Source: Tetraselmis striata (Eukaryota; Chlorophyta; Chlorodendrophyceae; Chlorodendrales; Chlorodendraceae). Taken from it: a stretch of DNA of 64,000 nucleotides. The first letter of the stretch is position 1; each line of letters starts with the position of its first letter. Positions 54,201 through 64,000 of the stretch are shown in pieces. The notes below the pieces were generated by a model. That model made no database searches and was not told the origin of the DNA. It was given only the letters and a program-made list of their open reading frames with translations. Where the stretch lies: the NCBI GenBank assembly GCA_006384855.1, contig VCJN01003039.1, forward strand, positions 124,001 to 188,000, written 5' to 3'. Position numbers and translations under genes: made by a program.

Positions 54201-57200
54201 CGCCTACTGGGAGGCGACCGGCGAGAGCTTTGTCGTGCCGGAGCGCTACAACCAGGCTAATGTGACTGTCACCAGTGAGGATGGTCTGTGGACCAAGACA
54301 TACATCATTGACATCATCCGTGACTATGATTACGTCAGCCTGCAGAATGTGCTGCTGTCCACGGGCCGCGCGCACCGTCAGAAGCTGCTGAGTGATGCGC
54401 AGCTGGCCTCTTGCCTGGACCTCTTCATTGACCTGTACGACACCTGCGCGGGCACCGGCGGTGGCTGCAACACCACGTGCACCACGCGCAAGAACACCTA
54501 CCTGAGCAACTGCCTCGCCAAGCCGGTGCTGGAGCTGGACGAGCTGGTGTACGCCTGGGCGGAGGAGTTTTACAACACCACGGCTAACTTCACGGGCCCC
54601 GACCCCGAGCACATCGTGACCGAGCCGTTCTGCGGCGCCAAGGTCGCGGCTCTGCCTGCGGAGCGCGACGAGATGGGCTGCCTGCGCGCTGGGGATCTCT
54701 CGTGCACACTGGATGTGGCTGTTCCGTACACCCAGGTCAATTCGATGGAGTTTGCCATCATGCCGTACTTTGACCACCTGGCCATGGTGCGCGTGTTTGC
54801 CGGCACCTGCGAGGGGCTGGGCGACACGGCGCCCGCGCAATGCCTTTACAACCTGGCGACCGGCGGGGGAGCCAACGAGCTGGCGTACCGCGAGCTGGCG
54901 GCAGACTATTGCTTTCCTCGCAGCAGCGGCCCGGCCAACATGCTTGAGCACGTGCGCACAGAGTATGTGCAGGAGTGCTGGAAGGAGACGGACCCTGCAC
55001 ATTACCTGACGCCGGCTAGCACGCGCACCTACACCATCATGGTGGAGAACGCTGGCGTGTACAAGCACTACTACCTCAACGTCCGCGTGTTCACGGCGGA
55101 CGAGATGCTGGTGCCGCCTGCCAGCGCGACGTACCTCAGCCTGCCTCACCTTCAGGAGGGCCACCCCATGTTCGAAGTCCGCACCAACCAGAACGGCACC
55201 GCCGGCGAGGACTTCCTGGGAGGCCTGGTTGCCTTCAACCAGAGCGCATGGGACGACATGTTCGGCGCTGACGATTACTTCAACACCACGGGTGAACTGG
55301 TGTACCATGGCAATCAGTATGGCCAGGCGCACGTCTTCAGCAGCACCTTCCCTATTGTGACTGCTGTGGAATTTGAGGCTGTGTTTGAGATGCGGGAGGA
55401 CGCCTTCACCTGGCAGGCAGTGGACCCAGCGGCTGTAGCCACATCGGCGCCCACACCTGCTCCGACGCCGGCCCCCACACCTGCGCCCACACCCGCTCCC
55501 ACCCCGGCGCCGACTGCCACATCCACGCCGACCCCCACTGCCACTCCAGCCCGCCGGCGCCAGCTGCTGCAGACGAGCATGTTCCCTGGCGCCGGCCTGG
55601 AGGCGCCCTTCTCGCTATACGGGTGGGAGGACCCCATCTACGACGAGCTGGACAACACCACGTACTATGTGCCCAGTGGCTATGCGGCCATAGAGGTCTA
55701 TGACATGACGGTTGCAGACCACTACCTGTTCCGCGCGGCGCTCAACCTCAGCGACGCCGCCACCACCATCTACCTGGGCGGCGGACCATTGGGCGGTGCC
55801 CCCTTCGTGGTGCGTGCCAATGTACAGGACTGGAACACCTCGCTTGCCAAGGTGAACCGTGAACACGTCAACGCGCCGTTCTTCCTTGTCGAGGGCCGTG
55901 ATCAGTACCACAATGTCATGGCCGGCGCGTCTAATGGTACCCGCTGGGGCCTGCCGTCGAGCTACTACGTCGACGTGTCAGATGTGGATGTCGCCATCTG
56001 TGCCGACTACCCTGCCAACAACGGAACCGCCGCCGCCGTGGCCAACCCGACCGTGTGCAACAACATTGCAACCCAGCTGGTGGTGCAGGTGTTCAACCAG
56101 CAGGGCGAAGAGGTGCCAGGCGTTGCCGACTTCACGGTCATCAGCGAGGTGTGCACGCTCATGGAGCAGTTCTCGAACAACGACTGCTTCTGCGACCCCA
56201 ACGCCGTGACCCGCACCGCGCGAGACGTGTTCCCCAGCGTCAATGTGACCGGGCCCTGGGCCGAGACATGGGGCCTCATCTACCGCTACTGCCTGGAGGC
56301 GCCGACCATGCTGAACAAGAGCCCGGTGGAGGTTGTGGATGCGCTCTACAACCGGCCCTGCTTCCAGGAGACGGACCTTTGCCCCACTACCAGCGTTGCA
56401 ACAGTGACGCACCCCACCATGGTGACCGATGGCGTGACGCACCCAACCGGCTACTTTGTGGTGTCTTACGTCACCGAGGTGCCTGGCAGCTACGACCACG
56501 ACCTCACAGTCAATGGCTTCCACCTGATCAACAGCCCCGTGATCCAGCCAGTGGCCCCCACAGACGTCAGTCATGTGTACAGCCTGACCAAGGGCCCCGG
56601 CCTCGTGCCCATCACCACCTATGGCATCTTTAACACGCTGGACGGCGTCAGCGTGGTGCTGGAGGGTCGCGACACCTTTGACAACGACCTGTATGAGGGC
56701 GGCCAGAGCGCTGCCCTGGAGGCGACGGTGCGCCTGCGCACCGTGGACGTCGCGTCCAACGCGCCCAACAGCCTCCTGCTGCAGGGCATCAACTATCTGC
56801 GCTCTGAGTCATTCGACATCACGTGGAACATGACCGTTGTCGACCGCTACAATGGCCTGTACGACTTCTTCTTCCCTGCAAAGTATGTTGGCACTTACGA
56901 CTTACTGTACAGCGCGTACGGCGTGCCCAACTCCGCGGGCGTTTTACGCCTGCAGGTCGTCGCTGGCCCGCTGAGCGCCAACAGCTACCCGCTCTTCCTG
57001 AGCACGCAGAACGACGCCAACGCGGACGGCGTCCCTGACATCATGTTCAGCTTCAACTACGGCAGCCTCCGCCTGCAGGGCGTGGATGCGTACGGCAACA
57101 CCATCCTGGTGGGTGGCCAGGAGGAGGACATCACTGTTGAGTGGTTCCAGACCGGCACCTTCCAAACACCCGTCGTTCTGGACGTGTCGTACACCAACGT

Positions 57201-60200
57201 CACGGGCCGCTACGATGTGGACTGGCAGACGCCCGGCATTGTGGGCCAATGGCAGTTCTACATCTACGTTGTGGTGGAGGGTCAGGGCAAGGTGCAGACG
57301 GTGGGCAGCCCCTACCAGACCATCATCAACGCCGCCGAGGTGTGCGCCAACGCGAGCAGCGTGGTGGCGATTTCGACGTGCGTAAAGCCGACTGAGGCGG
57401 TCATCACCATTCGCGGCCGTGACTGCTCCGAGACGTCCAACCCTGTGAGCGACGCCACCTTTGTGTGCGACATCAGCCGCAACGGCGTTGTGGAGCTGCA
57501 GCAGGTGGAGAGCGTCCTGGATGAGAGCCCGGGAGCTGCGCCCGGCGACTACCTGATCTCGCTGCCCTCTCTGTTCTTTGCCGGCACGTATTCGTACGTG
57601 TGCTACGCGCTGGAGACGGTGGCAGGCGCAGTGCAAGTGGGCGGCGCCGGCAGTGGCACCTTCTGCGTCACCTATGGCGACCTCAGTTGCTCCAGTGAGT
57701 GGACGCTGCAGCCGCAGTACCTGCGCGGCGCGAGCGCCAGCTTTGACATTGTGCCACGCGACCAGTGGGGCAACCAGCGGCTGGAGGCCTCCCCTGCCGA
57801 AGCGAGCAAGTTCCAGGTGCTTATCAGCCGCAACGGCACCGTCCAGCCAGGCATTGTGGTGAACCCCATCGGCACCATCTTCCGCGTCTCCTTTGATACC
57901 GACCCCGACTTTGCCGGGGTGTACAATGCACGCGCCATGCTGCCCCAGTCGCTGCCCGGCTGCAGCAGCCCCAACCCCGGCGAGACTCTCACTGACATTG
58001 TTGGCTCGCCCGACACGTTCACCACCAATCCCGGCGACAGTGCGGGCGACTGCTGGAAGTTCTCCTGCAGTGACAGCGACCCCTACACCTGCGACGTTGG
58101 CTCTCCCGTAAGCTGCATTGTCACGGCATCCACCAGCAACCAGTTCTGCGTGGACTACCACAGTGACCTGGCAGTCACCCGGGAGTGGCCTGTCTTCGAT
58201 ATCCGCCTCATCGACGTGCAGCTCGACAGCGACCTCGCGCTCTTTGCCGACCTGTATGGTGAGGAGTTTTCGCTCAAGAGGCGCTCGCTGCTGCAGGAGC
58301 TGGACCTCAGCGCGGAGCTCAACGGCCAGTTTTTCTGCCAGGGTGACCCAGTGGACCCCACCGCGACGGTGTCCACCCGTAGCACCTCCCTCTGCACCTT
58401 CACCATCAACCGCAACATGAGCGGCACCTACGAGCTCGGCGTGCGCCTCACTGACGGCAGCCTGGTCGGCTGCGATGGCAACTATGCCACGTGTGAGAAC
58501 CCCAAGCAGTTCCGCTGCAACGCCGACACAGTGGACATCGCTGGCAGCTACCTGTTCCACCCCATTGCGCCCACGGTGCCCACCATTGTGGCGGGCAACG
58601 ACCAGAGCTTCATCGTCATCCTGAAGGACCGCTTCAACAACACCGTGCCTGGCTTCTCCAGTGCCGTCAGTGTGCGCTTCGAGCGCACTGGCAGCACAGA
58701 GTTTCTGGAGCAGGTCTCCATGGAGCGCGACGGCGCCTACTTTGTCGACACAAACGCGTTGACCAAGGTCGGGAGTTATGCGCTGCGGCCCTTCTTCACG
58801 GGCGACATCACCTACGAGCTCGACACGCGCTTCTGGGATGCCCCCACGCTGGGCTTTGTGACCGGCAGCGCCCGCGTGTCCGTGGTTGCCGGCCCGCCGG
58901 CCTCGAGCGCTGCGCTCCTGGCGGGCACCGGCCTCAGCAGCCTCGGCTCGACCGCCGGTGCATCGCTCAGCGTGGTTGCCCTAGCGCACGACGCCTACTT
59001 CAACCCCATCATCGCCACCAACCGCATCTCGGCGCTGCAGTTCAGCGTGCAGGCGGTGCGCAACGGTGTGGCGTCCACCTTCGTGATGGACTATGCGCCG
59101 CAGGGCGCCGAGACGAACCGCTTCGCTGTTGACTACCAGCTCACCGTGGCGGGCACGTACAATGTGCAGGTGTTCATGCTGGACACGCTGGGCGCCAACC
59201 TGAACCAGGTCGCCGGCCCCGTGGCGAGCTACACGTTTGTGGTGCGGCCGGGTGAGCCGAGCGCGGCCAACACGTACATCTATGGCTTTTCTGCCAACGC
59301 GGAGGCGGGTGGCAAGGTCACCTACAGCGTGCAGGTCCGCGATGCGTATAACAACGGCGTGCCGGTCACCGACGTGTCCATATTTGAGGGCAGCCGCATG
59401 GTAGGGCCCGACCGTGGGTGGCGTGCCCACAGTGCTGTCCCTTGGCCCCACGCGCTTCATCCCCGCCGAGAGCGGCGCCCCTGGCCTGTTCACCGTTGAG
59501 TTTTACCCCGTCGTGTCGGGCACGTACGCAACTGGCCTTTTCCTGGACAACGTCCCCGTTCCGCAAACAGCCCCCGGGGCCGGGCTCACAGTGCTCGTGG
59601 CCGCGGGGCCGCCTGACGCCGGCAGCACCGCATTTGTGGGCACCGGCGTGTTCCAGCCCCCCGGCGCGGTGGCCGGCGTCACGACCGGCTTCCAGGTGCG
59701 CTTCCAGGATGTTTATGGCAACACCATTGTCGACTTTGACCCCAACTTTGCCAACACTGTGGACCTCAGCATTGTGGTGACCAAGGGCAGCGGCTTCACT
59801 GCCTCCGACACGGCCGAGAGCATCGGCGGCTTTGCGCTCGGCACCGGCGGGCTTTGGGACGTTCAGTACACACCCTCGACCAGTGGCGCGCTCACCATCG
59901 GCATCACCGTGGGCGGCGCCGAGGGCCCGTCCGTCACCGGGGTCATCCGGGCCGGCGTCACCAGCGCTGCGCACAGCTACCTCACCGGCTCGGGCCTCAC
60001 TGCCGCACAGATCGGCGAGTTCGCCACGTTCTGCGTGACGGCGCGCGACGCGGCGCGCAACCAGCGCTCAAGCACCGGCGACGCCTTTTTCATCCCGTCC
60101 CTGCCGGCCGGCATGGAGCTCGACGGCATCCAGCCCATCGCGGAGGGCAATGGCCGCTACTGCTTCACGTACCGCTTCACAGACACCAACCTCGTGGGCA

Positions 60201-63200
60201 CGCGCCCCTCGTTCCAGGTGCAGCTTGCCACCGTCAGCGGCGATTTCAACGTGGGCGGCTCCGCCACCGACGTGCCTGGCGCGGTGCCCAGTCCCGTGGC
60301 GCCACTGGTGCTGCAGAACGCAGGGCCTCCTGATGTGGCCAACTTCCTGGTCGAGGGCGACGGCCTTCTCGGCAGCTTTGCCTGTGGCGGCACCGGTGAC
60401 GGCTGCGGCGGCGGCACGCTGCTCATCACGCCCCGAGACGCGGACGGCCTGATCGTGACGGACTGTGGCGCGCCGTGCGCCGAGTTCACGGTCGCCCTCA
60501 CCAACATTGCGGATGGCCTGCCCGCCGACGTGACCGTCAGCCAGACCCAGCTCGCCAACGGTACCTACGTCATCAGCTACTTTCACACCGGAACGGGCTC
60601 CTATTCAATGGGGATCAGCGCCGGCGAGGGGGGCGCGCCAGTGGGCTCCAACCTCATCGGCATCACGCAGGAAGTGGAGGTAGCCCCGGGCTTCACCGAC
60701 GCCGCTGCGACCACGGTCACGCTGAGCGCGTCCAGTGTGGGCGCCGGTGGCCTCGTGCAGCTGTCCATTGCCGCGGAGGATGCGTACGGCAACCCGCAGT
60801 CGTACGGCGAGCGCTACGACGGCGACCTGTTCACCGCGGTCGCAGTGCTGCAGCCGCCAAGCTCCAACCTGGCGGCGCCTTTTGAAGTGGTTCGCGTGGA
60901 CAACGCGTACCAGCTCAGCGGGCAGCTCACCAAGGCAGGCACGTACGAGGTGCAGGTCAGCCTCGGAGGCAACCTGTTCACCACCCAGACTGTCACCGTG
61001 GCTGCGGGCCCCATCAGTGCCGACGGCACTGCCGTCGGCGGCGCCTCTGCCGCGCAGGCGGGCCAGCCGCTGAGCGTGACCGTGCGTCCGCGCGATGAGT
61101 TTGGCAATCCTGTGGACGCGACGGGCGTGACGGCGGTGGTGAGCGTCCTCACCCCGGCGGGCACGCCCTACATCCCGCCCGGCTCCAGCACTCCTCTGAC
61201 TCTGCAGGTGACGCCGGGTGCCGGCCTGTTCACTGCCACCACCTCCGCGCTCACCCAGAAGGGCAACTACATCATCCGAGCCGTGCTCACCACGCCCGGC
61301 AGCAGCCGCGACATTGAGGTCGACGACTTTGCGGTCAGCGTGTCGGCGGGCGCCATTGCCTCCGGTGCCACTGGCGTGGACCCCGAGGCGCAGGCGACCG
61401 TGCTCAGCGCTGTGCCGGCGGGCACGGGCATCGCCGTGCCCCTGGTCGCACGCGACGCCTTCGGCAACGTCATCACTGGCTCCGAGTACAGTTTCACTGC
61501 GACGCTCACGCCTGACGGCGGCGGCGCCCCCATCTACGGCACCATCCTGCCTGGCTCCGGTCCCGGAAAGTACATCGTCTCGTACGATGAGACGCAGGTG
61601 CGCACGGCGGGCGGCTACAGCCTGGACGTCACCTACGGCGGCGCGTCGCTCGGCGGGGCTGGAGTTGCCGGTCTGCCTGCGGGCGCCAACCCCGCCTTCC
61701 CGCTGTCCGTGACCATCACCGCGCCGCGCCCCGACCCCGCATCCTCCACCATCCACCAGCTGCCCTCTGCTGGCGGACCCTCTGGCCGCGTGGTGGTCGG
61801 CTGCGGCGGCGTGCCATCCGAGACGTACACCTGCCCCGACTTCATGGCGGGCAGCGCAGGCGAGGCGTCCCTATTCCGCATCGTGGCCACCGACGCCTTT
61901 GGCCAAGTGGACACTCTGGAGCGCGACCCCGCCAGCCTGCTGCGCGTCTTCATCACGGCGGTGCTGCCGGCGCCCGGGCTGATGGCCAGCGCGCCGGCGG
62001 AGCTTGCGCAGATGCGCGCACTCGCCAATGTGCTGCCACCCGTGGTCACCGCGGTGCCGGGGCAGCCCGGCAACTATGACGTGCAGTGGAACGGGGACCT
62101 ATCCACCTTCGGCATCTTCAGCCGCGTATTTGAAGTGCTGTACCGCATCGACGTCGAGATGGCACTGGTGGACGGCTCATTTGCGCCTGTGGCTCAGAGC
62201 CCGGTGTACGCCAAACTGACCAGCGGCCCGCCCGAGGCCAGCCGCACCTTCTACGCCAGCACGCGCAGCCGCACCACGGAGCTCGCGTCAGGCGGCAACC
62301 TGCTGTATGCGTTTGCTGAGATCCGTCTCCTGGATGTGCTCAACAACCTGTACGACCGCGACGAGTTTGTGGAGGTCTCTATCAGCCCCACGCTGAGCGT
62401 GGACTCCACCTACGTTCCGGCATTCAGTGAGGTGGAGCGCCTGGACAACGGCGGAGATCGCCTAGCGCCTGAGACGGGCATCTGGCTGGCCGCCATCGGC
62501 GACACGCGCGCGGGCGACTACCGTGTGCAGGTCACCGTCAACGGCGTCGCCGTCAGTCCCATCCCGCTCGTGCTGTATGTCGCGCCCGGCCCCACGGTCA
62601 TCAGCTCCGGCTACGTTGCGCCGTTCACTGGCATTGTGGGGACCCCGGTGCAGACGAGCATCGAGGGGCGCGACAGGTTTGGCAACCCTACCAGCCTTGC
62701 AGACTACATCCAGAAGAACGGCCTCAAGGACGCAGGGTCTCAACGGCAGCCCCACTGTCGCAGTCAACACGTACAAGATGTCGATGGGCCTCAAGCTGCG
62801 CGTCACTAGCGGCACCAGTTTCACTGTGCTCACGGAGGGCATCGCCAACAACATCCTGGCGCCATTCTTTGTGGACAAGGAGCTCTTCCTGGGCTTCAAC
62901 CCGCTGCGCAGCGGCATGATGGTAGTGACCATCACCTTCGAGTCCAACACCAATGGTGTCTACAACTCGTACACGCTCGAGGGGCTGGGCGACATTGCCG
63001 CGGGCGCGATTGATACCGACCAGATTGGCTGGGTTCAGGGCCTGGGCGCTTCGGGCGGCCTGGCCGGGCAGTCCACCACCCTTGTGCTGGCACCCACCGA
63101 CCAGAGCGGCAACCTCGTGACAGGCGGCTGCGACCGCTTTGGTCTGGCGGCCACCGACCCGGCAGGCAACCCGGTGACCATTGACTACACTGTCACCGAG

Positions 63201-64000
63201 GCGGCCGATGGCACCTGCGCTGCAGAGTACTCCCTCACCCCCGAGGGCAACTATGTCGTTGGTGTCACACTGGACAACCAAGAGGTGCGCACGCTCGAGG
63301 TGGAAATCCAGGCGGCGGACACGGTTCAGGTGATCAACCCACAGGGCTCGCGCATCAGCGGTTCGGGCCTCATTGGCACGGTCACCGCGGGCGTGCAGCA
63401 GCGCTTCAGCATCACGCTCGCCGACCTTCAGGGCCTGCAGTACGTGGCGGGCAACCAGGTGCCGGCAATTGCCGTCACTGGGCCCAACGGCCCTGTTCCT
63501 GTGGAAGTCATCGACAAGGCGCCCGCCGCCCTGGGCTCTTTCGACGCAGTGTACACCCCGACCGTGGCGGGCGCCTACACCGTGGCGATCTCTGTCAACG
63601 GCGTCAACGTGGACAAGACCTCGGCCAATGCCGACCTGCCCGGCAATGTGGTTGTCGCACCTGGTCCCACCACCGCCGCCAACAGCATCGTCACTGTCAG
63701 TGCGACAGCCGTCGATGCCAACGAGCCGTTCACCATTACCGTGGACCCGCGCGACGAGTTCGACAACCCGCAGGACTACACTCTGAACAGCGTGGACACG
63801 TTTTTCTACCGCGCGGAGGACCAACTGGCAAGCACTGCAAGCTCGGCACCGCTGATTGCGTTTGTGCGGAATGGCAACACCCACACCGCGACCGTCACGC
63901 TAGCCGCGGCAAGCCGCTACTCACTGTCGGTGCTCCTGAACAACGTGGTGGTCACCGACGTTCCGCCCGTGGTGGAAGTTTCTGTTGGCGCCGCCGACAG
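48228..64000 (+). CDS. Giant secreted/surface protein with TIG, cadherin-like and filamin-like repeats (3' end outside window)
   Basis: Exons 48228-48336, 49188-49490 and 49718 onwards join in phase (1, 1). The ATG at 48,228 opens a signal peptide ([22 protein letters not shown]). TIG/IPT domains follow at residues ~38-137, 138-228 and 306-393, and a TIG-like one at 394-499. Aromatic-rich tracts ([23 protein letters not shown]) lie at ~245-295 and ~514-544. Cadherin-like beta-sandwiches are at ~571-782. Pro/Thr/Ala linkers sit at ~1524-1619 and ~2044-2092, each carrying ARRRQLLQT. Filamin/ABP280-type Ig repeats run from ~2416 to the end (recurring VVAGP, GRDxFGN and A-G-T-Y motifs). Many N-x-S/T sequons fit a glycosylated ectodomain. 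Single extra bases at ~59,404-59,409 and ~62,735-62,737 break the frame. Function in wall, flagellar surface or adhesion is inference. Confidence 0.85.
48337..49187 (+). other. First intron of the giant gene, with two C-runs
   Basis: The donor is GATG|GTGCGA, with a C-run starting 7 nt downstream (48,343-48,366). A second C-run lies at ~48,620-48,636. The acceptor is CTTCGCAG|GA. I see no additional exon, though a small one cannot be excluded. Confidence 0.65.
53875..54162 (+). repeat. Coding Pro/Thr/Ala repeat 1
   Basis: Encodes tandem PTPAPTPA and TATPTATP repeats, interrupted by ARRRQLLQT. Such PT-rich stretches are typical hydroxyproline-rich glycosylation modules of green-algal extracellular proteins. 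Confidence 0.9.
55436..55580 (+). repeat. Coding Pro/Thr/Ala repeat 2
   Basis: Encodes tandem [10 protein letters not shown] repeats ending in [13 protein letters not shown], the same motif as in repeat 1. Confidence 0.9.

Noticed and set aside
49535-63884. Many long minus-strand ORFs opposite the giant gene
   Set aside because: They mirror the GC-rich codon use of the plus-strand gene and contain no domains.

Overview
The window is nuclear DNA of a eukaryote, most likely a chlorophycean green alga. It is GC-rich and has many short spliceosomal introns with GT..AG ends. It encodes a very large secreted protein with Pro/Thr-rich linkers typical of algal cell-wall and flagellar-surface glycoproteins, and it is crowded with transposons. 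An unusual trait is the abundance of C or G homopolymers of about 10-24 nt. Within the genes these fall in introns; elsewhere they fall in transposons and spacers. Species cannot be fixed from sequence alone.

Layout. 1-1.86 kb: no gene, a pair of diverged repeats. 1.87-3.0 kb (-): a SABATH-type SAM-dependent methyltransferase. 4.2-5.5 kb (+): a five-exon gene for a small basic, probably nuclear protein. 5.6-11.7 kb (-): a fifteen-exon gene for a ~1,140-residue coiled-coil protein; every splice junction I placed is phase-consistent. 13.6-16.4 kb: decayed mobile-element or unknown genes. 16,377-26,766: a complete 10.4-kb DNA transposon with CACTG inverted termini and a 3-bp target duplication (CACTA/EnSpm-like). 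It carries a gene containing a ~95-copy 30-bp minisatellite, a convergent zinc-ribbon gene and a small basic gene behind a TATA box. 26.8-32.6 kb: relics. 32,633-39,726: an internally deleted Copia-type retrotransposon with LTRs and a 5-bp target duplication; a second, shorter copy of the CACTA-like element sits inside its 3' LTR. 39.7-48.2 kb: three decayed genes in repeat-rich spacer. 48.2 kb to the window end (+): a giant secreted protein (at least ~4,900 residues) with a signal peptide, TIG/IPT domains, cadherin-like beta-sandwiches, two Pro/Thr linkers and many filamin-like repeats.

Three ordinary host genes on the left and the giant surface-protein gene on the right flank about 35 kb of nested transposon sequence. 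The most novel signals are (a) the transposon family whose gene holds a frame-tolerant minisatellite that differs from ~95 to ~5.5 units between copies, (b) the second copy, which ends in a non-canonical terminus yet has a perfect 3-bp target duplication, and (c) the giant ectodomain protein with aromatic-rich tracts and repeated RR-x-LLQ motifs. Several coding regions have one-base frame breaks; some may be assembly errors in homopolymers rather than true decay.
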